A DNA stretch of 64,000 bases, from positions 22,056,550-22,120,549 of the forward strand of contig NC_088201.1 in NCBI RefSeq assembly GCF_037126465.1, read 5' to 3'. Position numbers and translations under genes: made by a program. Positions 22,996 to 34,395 of the stretch are shown here, piece after piece. Positions within the stretch are counted from its first letter, which is position 1; each line of letters opens with the position of its first letter. Source of the stretch: Ornithodoros turicata. Lineage: Eukaryota > Arthropoda > Arachnida > Ixodida > Argasidae. Below the pieces are notes generated by a model. That model made no database searches. It saw only the letters and a program-made list of their open reading frames with translations, and was not told where the DNA came from.

Positions 22996-25160
22996 TTGAA
23001 AGAAGCAGGAACCAAACTGTATAGGGAACCTTTAATGGCGGACTGTACTGATGACTATGACTAGAACAACTGCCGGTGAAGTGCGCATGTCACGAGCGTC
23101 AAGGGACGAATCTTTATCTTCCCTTTTCTTACAGTCAACATTTATCTGTTGTTGATTTGTGTGGTCCAAGAAATTTGATTACAATTCCAGAACGTCCGAC
23201 GCCCGAAACCATCGGAAATATTGAAGATCCTGAATAGCCAAGGAAATGCCTCTCCTGTATACTGCCGCAAAACGGTGTTATTCGCGGAGTATACCCTAGT
23301 CAGGCCCGAAGCAATATATGATGAAATTTCGCTGTTTACTGCTCAATAACGCATAATATGCCCCTCATATTTCCGAGCACCATTCTGTAAACCGATGCTC
23401 AGCCGGTGCGTGCAAAAGACAGTTGCAGCGTGCGTCGTTCCGGGTACAGCTTCACGCGCTTCCCAAAGCAATGGCACCACACGATTTGTATTATGTACAG
23501 AGGACGGCGTTAAAAGTGACCGTAAACGGAGAGCATGCCTTATCGGAGCACGAATATAAAGGTGTTCCGCGAGTCGCAAATAAGTTACTCCGGTAATACA
23601 TTCTCGTGTAACCAAGGAGATAACAGGACCGTTGTCGATTCGAAAAACCTCTACAACGTTAAGATGTGGGAGGATGCTCGTAAAAGAGCCTGGGATTCGA
23701 CGGAATTTGCCTTGGGTAACCCGTATTTTTTTACGACTCAAGAAACGAACTCTCCGATGCTTTGTGCACTTTCAAGGTATCGACGTCTTTTGCTTGCAGG
23801 AGGTTTGGTGCATGATACCGTTGCATTGAAAGGAAAATTCGGACGTAACAGTCGGCGAAATAGAACACGCGCCCAACTACGTCTGGATCAAATATAACTT
23901 GCCAGCCTCATCTGGTTTTCATCCGAGTTACGACTGAGGGCCGGGATTCGGAAATTTGAGCTTCCGACAGGTACAGAAGGGAATGATCTCAAAGTGGGAG
24001 GCTCAAAGTCCAAAGTTTAGTGTGGTCATGGAATACGTTGAAGGAGGGGATGTTGTGCGCGTGTGCCGAGGAGCGCTAGAATATCCTCTCCACTCCACCG
24101 CTTTGTGAACGGTCGTCTAATCGATAGATACGAGGGGGACCACTCTAATGAGATATAATCATGCAAATGAGTGGCCATGGATCTCAGAGTTTTCTTTTTT
24201 ACGTACACTTCAATGAGCCTTGTGTGACGTTATATCTACATGACGTACCCTGAATCTGCGAGCAATTCGGACACGCATGTTTCAAATAAATCACATTCGC
24301 AGTTCAGGATACGTGCAAAGAATCTCTTGATCATTTTTTGTTCGTACTCGTTCTTAATCGGGGAGAATTTCAGTCGATGAATAAAGCGTTGTCTATGTAC
24401 TGAAACAATTTCCTCGATGGTGTTCGGGAATTCTCGAGAAGCACTCTCGTTCGAAATGTGCGGAACCCGTCGGACAGAACGTTGTGAAACGACATGAGAG
24501 GACACGTCTCTCAAACGGAGCACGTAAAATCAACCCGAGCTCTGCAGAGCCGAGGTCCTGGCCGTCTTTGATGTCTATGAATTCCGTTTTCCTTCATTTT
24601 AAGTCTCGTGGACAACCGTGCAGTTTCATAATCCTGGGCAAAAGAGTTCCAATGTACGTGAGCTACTACGCTGTTGCAGTGGCTCAATGTCTGTGTGTCC
24701 AGTGTACGACAAAGCATTTCTTTCGGGCATCGTGGTTTCACGAGGAAAAAAAAAAAGAATAACAGCCATGATATACTACTAAAATGCCAAACCGTAGAAG
24801 CCAAGTGGTTGATCTCGGATGTAATTAATCTTTCATGAACCTTCTTTGCGATGTACAACGCGAGAAGCGACGGGTGATTCAGGTGATGCTTTGACTTACT
24901 CGTTGCGTGCCGAAATCATGGTAAAGTGAGGGTGTTACCAGGTGTCTAATAGTGGTAATGATGTCCTCTATATGAAGTGTCCCCACACTAGTCTTCTGAA
25001 GAATTGGAAACGATTTTCAGACAGCGGTCCTCGCGTTCCCGCGCTCTAGCTACGCGCATGCTCATGTTATTTTTTATTTTTGTGTGGATCATGTCTGGTA
25101 ATCGCATGCGGTCGGTTGTTTCGCCTTGAGCGGCCTCTTTAGCTGTGAGAAGTGACGTGG
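22996..25160. other. No defended gene; possible endonuclease scrap
   Basis: In the frame of 23632-23829, residues GIDVFCLQEVW resemble the conserved LQE strand of LINE AP-type endonucleases. Nothing upstream or downstream extends the match. A 95-codon minus-strand frame at 24236-24523 starts at GTG and is not recognised. Confidence 0.3.
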
Positions 25161-25330
25161 TTTAGGGTCGGCGCGAACAATGACTGCCCACGGTGTTAGT
25201 AACACCTGTGGAGGGCGCAGCGCGAAGCCAGCGAGTAAATATTCAGAGAAAAAGCTTAAGCTCAATGGCTGCGCAGGTAAGGAATGCGTTTATTTATTAA
25301 GCGCGCCATTATACGGGCTGCGGACGGCCG
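25161..25330 (+). repeat. Local repeat D, copy 1
   Basis: It starts TTTAGGGTCGGCGCGAAC and contains AACACCTGTGGAGGGC, TCAGAGAAAAAGC, CAATGGCTGCGCA and a 3' part TTTATTTATTAAGCG. The second copy follows about 213 bases later, and a third is inverted at 25580-25660. Family unknown. Confidence 0.6.
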
Positions 25331-25373
25331 TTTCGCTCTACTTGGTGCTCTTCAGAGCAGCCTAGGGAAGTGC

Positions 25374-25512
25374 TTTAGGGTTGGTGCGAACAGCGTGTCT
25401 TGGCGAGACATCAGTGCTGCGTGCTATTCTAGCAACACCCGCGGAGGCCACAGTGTGAATTCAGCGAGTACATATACGCAGAAGAAGAAGCCCAAGTCTA
25501 ATGGCTGCACGT
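25374..25512 (+). repeat. Local repeat D, copy 2
   Basis: TTTAGGGTTGGTGCGAAC, AACACCCGCGGAGGCC and TAATGGCTGCACG align in order with copy 1 at reduced identity. The 3' part seen in copy 1 is absent. Confidence 0.6.
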
Positions 25513-25579
25513 TTCCTCGTTACTTTTTGCTATATTCTCGCGAGGATACTGTTTACCTCGCTGTACTGAGGAGCTCCAA

Positions 25580-25660
25580 TTAAAGCGGTCGAGATAGTGG
25601 ACGCTTAATAAGTAAACATATTCTGTATGTGCCGCCATTAAGCCTCTTTTTCTCTGCATA
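25580..25660 (-). repeat. Local repeat D, copy 3 (inverted)
   Basis: The minus strand reads GCAGAGAAAAAG, then TTAATGGCGGCAC, then GTTTACTTATTAAGCG, matching the 3' half of copy 1. It forms an inverted arrangement with copies 1 and 2. Confidence 0.5.
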
Positions 25661-26769
25661 TGACTTTCTGCTAGTTGTTTCTTAATGGACAAACTGCTTA
25701 TGCAAATACATGTGATGCCGACGTTACGGCGGAAGCTCCGCCTTATTCACGACAAAATAACTCATTTTTAATGAAGGCTCTTCTGGAAGCAAATGCAAGG
25801 TGTCTCACTGCGCCTGTCCGCAGTGATCGATTTCGAACATACGAATAGAAATGTACGCCCCCTTCTGTTCTTGATGTGACGACGCTGTTCGACGAGGTGC
25901 ATGGGTATAACAAATACGGACAAAAGTACAACTTCTTTCCTTCCCAACAAATGCACAGAGGTTCCAGCGAAGCCATTGACCATGCTCAACCAATGTGCAA
26001 TCACCTCCAAGCATCGAGATATAAGGGCCCTTGTGTTCTACCAGACGGTCTTCAGCCCCAGACAAAAAAGAAAAAAGATAGAGAGAGAGATAAAAAAAGT
26101 TACGCTTTAACTTTTTCTCTTCTCTTTCTGTACACTTCAATACGTAGCACAAGGTACAACAAGAGCCTACGATAGTCCTTGGGGTGTTGCTGTACCCTTT
26201 GCTCGAAATTAATTTGGGATGTAGGAGATGGCGAGGACGCGACAAAAAAGAAATGTACAGTTGCCTCTAGTTGCTCGGCTCTATATAGAAAATCTATTGC
26301 ATCTGTCATTTCCGTTGCGGCTTAGTTGAGTGGACAATAAGTGGTCTCAGCCCTAACGAACCCGCGTTAGGAACCCTCTTAATAAGTGACGACTTGCGTT
26401 GGATGCTGAAACTCATTCGATGCAACGTGTATGCAAAGCTGCGACGGACAAGGCCCTCGAATCCCGTATCGGAATTCGATCGCGACCACCGCTGTTGCAA
26501 TGGGTAATGACGTTCGTTCCCAACAGAACACGTTGCCATGCTATCGGTGGCGAGTGCATGCGACAGCAGGCGCCGCGGCAAAGAAACGCATCACACAGTG
26601 AGGCAAATAAGCTGTGGTTTTGATTTCATTGTTTCAGTTGTAAAACATTCGCTTTTTTTTCTTAGCTGCGCACATGTGTGTGTGTGTGTGTGTGTTTGTT
26701 TGTTTGTTTCATTCGTTAGACATTTTTTATAAATCATCTGTGAGAGAGCACAGGTGCCATTTGTGCAGG
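25661..26769. other. No recognisable gene; GT repeat
   Basis: Overlapping frames occupy both strands at 25743-26309 without family motifs. A GT repeat with a GTTT extension lies at about 26673-26712. Confidence 0.35.
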
Positions 26770-27572
26770 CCGGTAATCAGACTTGTGCCCGTTGCCAAAA
26801 AACAGGAACTAAATACCGTTACCCGTTACTTCAGAAAAAAGTAACTAAATACGTTACTCGTTACCAACATACAAAAGTAACGAGTTCTCGTTACTCACAG
26901 GTAACGAGTTACTTTTACGTTACCGCCACATAGTTAAAGGAGCCACCAAACATGCTGTCACTTGCCTTCAACTCTTTATTAATGAGGAATTGCACTCTCG
27001 AATTGCAATTGTCCCTCGGCCCTTTGCCCCTTGCCTCTTGCCTGGACTTTCTCCCTTCTTTCCGAAGTGGGGGTGATCGGAGATTATGAAAACACAAGAA
27101 AAGACACCTGTTTTCGTGCCACCGATCACCAACGGTTCCCAAAACCAGACGTTTAGCTGCGTCATAATTTAGGGCGCCCAGAAGCTTAGCAAAGACAATA
27201 AAAGCCTACGAGACTAAACGCGTTTTTTGTACCCATAGCATAATTGGTGCCCAATCTTGGAAAGGAGTGATGCTCAGAGATTACTGAAACAAGGGAAATA
27301 ACAACACATCCAGCGAGGGTCTGCAATAATACTTCGAGTCACATGTGGTCGTGGGTCACGCATTGCGCCACACGGAGTGCTGAAATGTGCTCCATTGCGC
27401 TGAAGAAAAGGAACGAGTAACGTCGGTAACGCGTTACCAATTTTTGTAACTGATTCCGTTACTATTACAATTTTTGAAAAAGTAACTGAATCGTTACTTC
27501 GTTACCAAAAAAAGTAACCGTTACCAAGTAACGAGTTACTTGTAACCAGTTAGGCACAAGTCTGCCGGTAAT
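26770..27572. mobile_element. hAT-like MITE rich in GTAAC, copy I
   Basis: The element (26778-27564, 787 bp) starts CAGACTTGTGCC and ends with its inverse GGCACAAGTCTG. A perfect 8-bp target duplication CCGGTAAT flanks it at 26770-26777 and 27565-27572. Both subterminal regions are packed with GTTAC/GTAAC motifs in both orientations, while the middle is not. There is no transposase. Eight-base duplications are the mark of the hAT superfamily. Confidence 0.88.
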
Positions 27573-27592
27573 GCGGCCGGGCGGAGGTCCTC

Positions 27593-27665
27593 TCGGAAAG
27601 CGTTTGTAACAACTGGACGACTACGTAGCTAAAATTCACTAATTAAATTTAAAATTAGATGTTTT
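27593..27665 (+). repeat. Fragment of the foldback family seen at 43.9 kb
   Basis: CTCGGAAAGCG, then GACGACTACGTAGCTAAAATT, then AAAATTAGAT follows the same order as the left arm at 43888-44149 (GTCGGAAAGCG, GACTAATTACCTAAAATTT, TTAGATTTTC). It lies 20 bases after the preceding MITE. Confidence 0.55.
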
Positions 27666-27965
27666 CTGGGTCGGTCTTAGACGTTGGTGTTAGAAATTAG
27701 ATGTTGTCTGGGCACGTGTTTTTTCTTCTTTTTTTTTTTCGTGCTTTGAATAACACACCTGCTCAACCCATTTCCTGCTTGTTGCGTTGCTCGTATATCT
27801 GTACAACACTTATTCGCAGGTCAAAAAGGTGCGTGCTATCGTCACGAAAAAAAAAAAAACACACACACACACACCAAAGTTGCTTGGCTGTCAACGGGTC
27901 TGAGCAAGTCTGAAAAGAAGAAGAAGAAAAAATAAAGCGCGATCAGTTTGCCATCCCTGATCCGG
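27666..27965. other. No gene; T-rich and A/CA tracts
   Basis: The motif AAATTAGATGTT occurs twice (about 27652 and 27694). T-rich and A-plus-CA tracts lie near 27728 and 27847-27872. Confidence 0.4.
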
Positions 27966-28796
27966 GTTTCATGCACAGGTGGGGAAGTTGCTTTTAATTT
28001 GTAGGGCACTACCGTTACTCGCTACTTTTTCAAAAAGTAACGCGTTACGTTATTCGTTACTGTTGCGGTAGTAGGTAACGCGTTACTAACGCCGTTACTT
28101 CTGAGAAGTAATTCTGTTACTTTTGCATTACTTCACCAGTTGTCATGTGCCATTTTCAGTTGAATCACATAAGTGCATCCCGCAAATCAATACAAGCAAT
28201 GTTGGGCACAAACAAGGGTCACGCATGTGCACAACTTACATGTCCGATTTATTGCAACGAAGAAGTAGTTGATGTTCAAAATTTTCATCTGTGAGCTTCG
28301 CCCTTTTGGCTGAGAGGACGCCTAAGGACCAGTGAGTGCTCCTTGTCAAGATTGATAGAGACGGTGACCTTTTATCTCGCACAGTACAAATCCAAACAGT
28401 CAATCCCTTGGTACTTTGTTACTTGTTCAGAGGGTAGAGGCTATTTTTCTGTCGCTTTGGCTGCATTCATAAAAAAAAAAAAAATACCACAGGGAGTGAA
28501 AAATAGAAGTGTTAAACAAAGAACCACGCATCTGAACCACGGTAGGTCAATAATCTTCTTTTGCGTTATTTGTGGGTGCCGATGTGGGTCAAGTTTAGAC
28601 AGCGAAGCAATGTTCCCGAATACGCAGTAACGCATAACGCCGTTATGCGTTAGTTAGTAAAAATGTAATGACGTTACGTTACTCATTACATTTCTCCCAA
28701 ATGTAATGCGTTACCATATTTCACTACTCCAATGTAACGCGTTACCGGTAACGCACTACTTTGTAACGCGTTACTCCCCACCTATGGACTTTCATG
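27966..28796. mobile_element. hAT-like MITE rich in GTAACGCGTTAC, copy II
   Basis: The left end is CACAGGTGGGGAAGT from 27974; the right end inverts to CATAGGTGGGGAGTAAC, at about 28786-28788. Flanks TTTCATG (7 of 8 bases, 27966-27973 and 28789-28796) look like an 8-bp target duplication, with two extra bases at the right terminus. Subterminal GTAACGCGTTAC palindromes are frequent. The terminal repeats differ from copy I, so this is a separate family with the same design. Confidence 0.8.
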
Positions 28797-31700
28797 CTAT
28801 GCGAGGTAACACAATCGACTATAAAAGAAGAAGAATCTATGGAATGAAGAACGTCCACCAAGCCTGTGCATGCGACTTCCATCTCGATTTCTGCAAACGT
28901 TCACAACACCCCACCAAAAAGATTTCGCTTTATTGCTCGAGAAACGAAACAGCAGTGGTTACAGCAAAAAAGTGATCCTTTCGAAAAAGTGCTTTGCATG
29001 CGTCCATCGGTGCAAGGCACTCCGGCGTGATTCTTTTGTCGCTTTCGGGACGAGTGAAGCCGACGCGCGTGTGGCTTTTCCTTTCTATCCCTCTGTTGCC
29101 CTACGCTTTTAAGCGAAGCGGTGAAAGCGGCATAGACCTACACATGGAAATAGTGTATTTTATAAGGTGAGGTGGGACAGTCGATGCCTCCCCTCCTCCT
29201 TCATATTGCAATATTGCTTTCCTCCGTTCCGGTTCCGTTTTTTAAAGGGAGACGACGGCACATCTGAGTTGAATTTAGATTGCATATTTTTTTATTTTTC
29301 TCTCTGTCTTTTTCAGTCAGCTGTGTCGAGTTTCTCCTCGTGTGCTTTTCCGAATCAAAAAAATAAATAAGTAAATAAAGAGCTAAGCCCAGACTGAAAA
29401 CAAGGTGAGAATAAAATTCCCCAGAAGCGGAAGAATGATGATAGCAAAATGAAAAGTACGAAGAGAAAATATACGACGTGGAGGAGACGCGTCGAAACTG
29501 CTGTTCTTTTTTCTCGTTGATGTGTTTCTTTTTTTCTTTCTGTTATTTTCTCCCGTTTGTTTTATCCGTCTGCATGACGACGGAAGCACGGGTGAGTTTC
29601 TAATTAAACTGTTTGCTGATTATCTAAGGTTGCTCTCGGCTAGTGCACTGTGACGGCGGAACCCAAAGTTAGAACCCGTTGAGGCAAAATCATTTTGCAT
29701 CGATACATCAGCCCAGGAAATATATCGACACGTAACACGCTTTGTACAATGTTCACAGTATGTCTTCTTCAATTTCTTGTCACGTAAAACGTACTAACAA
29801 ATCAGGTTATTACACTCCCGTCATTTACTAAGCATATATTACATTACAATGCCAAATGGGTTAGAAAGCATTGACCTGGCCATCCATTAGTATGTTGTTG
29901 TGTGATTATAATGGTTTCCTTTACTAATAGAACTACTTTTCTCAATCTGACCCATCTCAAATACTCTGCCCCTTTATATTTTACCGTGCAAATACCACTT
30001 CAGTGTAGCAGAGTGCAGGTATGACGTATATCGCACAAGTCGCTATCAAAAGACAAATCGTCCACGAAAACTGCAGCAGGGGGGAGGGTAGGGGGGAATA
30101 GAAATCTGAGGCGATACAATATGGAAGGTGGGGACAGTGAGATGTTATCTTTTGAAGGCATAGTCTACTTGTAAGGAAGGTTGCCTTCGTTGGAGACGAA
30201 TTAAGTAAGAGGCTGTCTAGATTTGAGTTAGTGTGGACAATATATACCTACAGTTTTGACATTTGTAAATACGCACCTCTTCAATTGTCTCCCTCGGTCC
30301 ATAGTGAGATGGGAAGCTCCTGATGGTAAAACACGGGGCGCTTCCAGATATTTCCGGTAAAGACGTACGACCATAACAATAAGCGCAATAAACGAGCAGT
30401 GCGCGATATTTTGGAATGAATGTGGACGTCCAATCTAAAATGGCCCCGTTCTAACCCAGGCAAGTTTTCTCTTGGCGAGAAATTACCGGATGCGATAGCG
30501 CAAAGGAGCCGAATTGCTCTTTTTCGGCGCCCGCCGTTTTTCTCGTGGAGATCGGACCCCTGAATTGGGCGCATAGCTCGTTAGCTCCCTGAGAAGGGGA
30601 AAGTCAGGAAGAAAAAGCCGCTTCCTGGGAATGATATAGCGCGTTTTCCTGCCACGAATATATGGAACCCATTTAAATGTAAAATGTCTCGCGCCGGGGT
30701 GCCACGGTGGCGGACTTGACTAAGCCCACTATGGATCTCGTCTGGCTTTTCTGACCCTGCCTCCAATTTGTTTTTGCTTCCGATCAATCCTGTTGTAGAT
30801 GCTTCTGATTGACGACAGCGGACTACGTTTGTCGGTAGCATTGTGATTTCATTTGCCGATGGCTTAAGGTGGCGGCCGGCGATTGTGCCTCCGAGAAAGA
30901 AAGAGGGTGAGAGAATAGAGCGTGGAACAAAGAAAAGGAGGCAGGCTGAACTTGGTGCTGAAACTAGCGATTCTGCTTCTGCTTCTGAAACTGGATAATC
31001 GGAAGCGTTCCATTTACGCTTATGCTTGTGATTCCGTTACTAGATATCACTCATTTTGGTTTAGCCTCCGCTAGTAAAGGATGGTCATTTTATTGATTGC
31101 TCTGTCACCATAATGGATCGAGTGACAACGGTCGGCTAAATTTCAGTCGATCAGAATAAGTGCACTCATGGGAGCTACATTTTTGTTTTCTCACACGACA
31201 TCAACCACTTAGCAGAAGCACAAGCATTTTGGTGATCGAACTTCAGTGACCTCCACATCTATAGCACACCTCATTGCTTTCGAATTGTGCGTGGCAAAAC
31301 GGGTATTCGGTGCACGTATCTTCCCGCCAATGTGGTCCTTGTGTAAACAAACGCTTGGATAGTGACCTTGTTGAGCCTAACAGGAACAGAATGTGGAGAG
31401 AGGTCGACCACCCTGGAAACCATTTCCACCTTTTAGGATATCTGTTACCGCTATCAGCGATTGCAGTAAATTTGGCATGGGAAATCACCCGCGTCGGCGC
31501 TTTTCCTTACTGTTTCCGTTGCAAACTTTGAAATAAAGCCATCGCGTATTTACTTCCTTTCTGAATTATTCGTCTCGATGACAGCGTATACCTTTGCGAG
31601 CCAGTACAAATCAAATGTGTTGGGTCAGTTGCAGTCGCAAATGGCCATCAGAAAAGGCCCGCTTGGTTCGTTGATACGTATTAGCTTCTTGACGGTTCAG

Positions 31701-33552
31701 CGTACCGTACGTTCATTAGGTGATTCGTGACCCGTTACCGTTAGCCAAATACTAGCTACTCGCAAACATGGTGTACTCACAACTTGTCTTGTGCTATTGT
31801 TGTTACTTTGTCTTCTTGCTTTCCTCGCTTTCGTTCTCGGCGTACGTTGATAAGTGGGTAGTCGTGTCTAAATGTTAGTTTGCTCTTTATCAACATTGCG
31901 CTTCTACCGTTAGAAAACACTTTCTGGTAGACGGAGATGCAGTGCAGAACATCCGTAGACTAGGGAGTGGGTGATCTACTACATACAGGGACAAGACTAA
32001 GTTCATCGTGGGGCACATTGAACCACGGTCAACGTACGGAGGGAAGTGAAAGTGTTATACAGAAACAGAAAGTTACAGACACGGCTCCGTCTCTGCCATT
32101 GCAAGAGCTTTGTTCTGCTTACTTCGTGTTCAGTCTCTCTTGTCCCTCAATCTCAAGGTAATGTTACCTTACTCGAATCTACACCAGCTCGCTTCCGTCT
32201 TACGTTTACGTTCAGTACTTTACCAGAAGCTCTGTGCATGCCCAGGTGTCTATTTATAGTACATATGTCCTGAGTGGTGGGATAGACTCTGGATTTTCTC
32301 CAAATCGACTTGAAGCTTTCCGCCTCATTTTCCCACTCAGCCAGCCGTGTTACTTTTTCACACAGGACAGGTAGTTGCCAGTGCAGCGAATGACTTCACT
32401 CGAGCGGCTTACGTTAGCAACGGAAATATCGAACACCGACGCGAGTCGGCTCTTAGCCAAGTAGGGCAACCGGAAGGATGCACCCGGCTGACTGCTCCTT
32501 CGGGTGAACAGGGCTCCGATGGGCATCTATTGGTTGCGTGGCCCGTAAGGAATGCTAAGTTGAGTGCGATTGGCTTCGATTGCAATGGCTGACTCCGTTT
32601 ACTGGGATGAAGAAGCGAGCTTAGGATGTCGCCAGGTTCGCTGGCTTCCACTTTCTCTGGGAGACACCATGTGGACTGTTGGTGCTAGTGGGAATGCCGT
32701 ATTTAAGCACGGATAAGATTGTAGAGAGGATGAACCTGTCAAGACAGGATATCGGATACGTATGTTCAGGAAGATTTCGAGCATATGGGACATCTTTTAG
32801 GCCAGCCTAGTATGGGGGATCTAAAATCCCACTTGAGACCACTCTTCTTTGTTGCCCTTCTATACGTATATGACCTGGCTACAGTGTCTGAAAAAGTGGA
32901 TCGAATGAACCGGTAAAAAAAAAAAAGTCACGTAAAATGGAAGGAACTCGTCGAAAATGCAGGTGGATCAGTCGTAATAGCCTCCCAAATGTGAATGGTT
33001 GATCCCTTCGCAATTCCGCATGATTTCGGAATAAAAAACTGCCGTTCGTCAAAATAGTTGCTGTTGGTCCATGAGTTGGCAGGAAAGAGAAGAAAAGACC
33101 TTAGTTCTGTCTGAGGCAGTCGGTGCTGTTACTCCCTGCACATACTAGTCTGGGAAATAGTTCAAAACAGAAGTTATCACACGTCCACACACAAAAAAAG
33201 AGGCAAACCTAGACCGGGAGGGAGAGGGAAGAAAGAGGAAATGGGAGACATCACGACCCCGGAAAAAAGGTAAACAGGCAAAACAGTGTTTAGATAGATT
33301 AGTATCACATACTATGGGGATCAATATCGTCCGACCCCAACAGTCGCCAAGAACAGACACAACTTTTTTTCTTTTTTAAGGCGGTGATGACGAGGAACTT
33401 CACAGTATGACGATGACAGTGCTTGTGTTTAAGAATTTCATGAGTCGAGTGGTGTAGGTATTGATGATGCACCGCCCAACACTCAATCTGCAGGTGGGTT
33501 AACGATGACTCCATGAAAGATATAAGTAATGCTCGTCACATGGCAGCACTCT
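28797..33552. other. No recognisable gene in about 4.8 kb
   Basis: Open frames are short and overlap on opposite strands. Visible features are minor: a TTCTGC triplet repeat near 30973-30990 and an A-run near 32916-32927. No transposon ends, tRNA boxes or conserved protein motifs were identified. Confidence 0.35.
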
Positions 33553-33700
33553 GAGAAAAAAAAAAGTAACGAGGGAGTATAACTTCCCACTGTTACTCCA
33601 TTTTCACTCCCCTGACAGTGAGATACTCCCTCTTGCTCTCTGCATTTGCCAGGTAACTCCCTCACCGCAATAGTTAGTCCCCATCCATGTCCAGATTTCA
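33553..33700. repeat. ACTCCC-type MITE, diverged copy
   Basis: It starts CACTCTGAGAAAAA, matching the terminal CACTCTAAG of the element at 15515-15738. Inside, TTTTCACTCCCCTGACAGTG parallels the same central segment there, followed by several ACTCCC motifs. The right terminus was not found. Confidence 0.6.
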
Positions 33701-34124
33701 ATCAACAAGTTGCGAGTGACAACGCCCTGCTACTCCTGCGGAGATTTTAGACTTATAAGCACATGTACCACAGTCCAGCTATGCGGTCGTTGTTTCGTCT
33801 TTGTTATTTAATCGTTATATAGTTTTGCCCTAAATTCGCAGTTTGTGAGGATTTCACCCTTAACGGGAGGACATCGCGTGGCATGTGACCTTCTGACAAG
33901 CCAGTTTGTTTCATTATTTATTTCGGTGTTTACCACGTTCGAGGGAACTGCCCAATGAAAGCCACTGAGGGCAGCTCGAATGTTTTCTTTTACAAGTAGT
34001 TCTTTGGGACAACCCAAATTCCCATCCCCCTGGTGGCAGTGCATGACTTCACACCTCTCCCTCTTCTGTACCACCATAGCGCTTCCCTTTCACGTCTCAC
34101 CGAGCGAAGTACATTTGTGCATAT

Positions 34125-34125
<1 letters not shown>
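33701..34125. other. No recognisable gene
   Basis: Frames overlap on both strands; some extend into the CA repeat that follows. I see no domain. Confidence 0.35.

Positions 34126-34191
<66 letters not shown>
34126..34191. repeat. (CA)n microsatellite, 66 bases
   Basis: An uninterrupted run of about 33 CA units, followed by an A-rich tract. Confidence 0.98.
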
Positions 34192-34193
<2 letters not shown>

Positions 34194-34287
34194 AAAAAAA
34201 AGAACGCAAAAAAGAAAATATGCGTGCAGAACTTCTGGAGGCATGAACCCGTTTAATGGCGTCAGCGTGGCACATGTAACTGGTGTC

Positions 34288-34395
34288 ATAGTTACTCCTT
34301 GAGAATGGAGTAAATATGGAACTCCCTTTGGGAGGATATAAATTTTACTCCCAAAGAAAGTGTTCAAGGGACGAGCTACTTACTCCCCTAAAAAA
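34288..34395. repeat. ACTCCC-type MITE fragment
   Basis: GTTACTCC, GGAGTAAA, ACTCCC and TTACTCCCCTAAAAAA occur within about 100 bases, with opposed orientations at the two sides. It resembles the family at 15.5 and 33.55 kb, but ends could not be paired. Confidence 0.45.

Noticed and set aside
24236..24523. 95-codon minus-strand frame that looks protein-like
   Set aside because: It starts at GTG, has no family motif, and no supporting signals surround it.
33990..34367. 125-codon minus-strand frame
   Set aside because: Its core is a translated (CA)n microsatellite.
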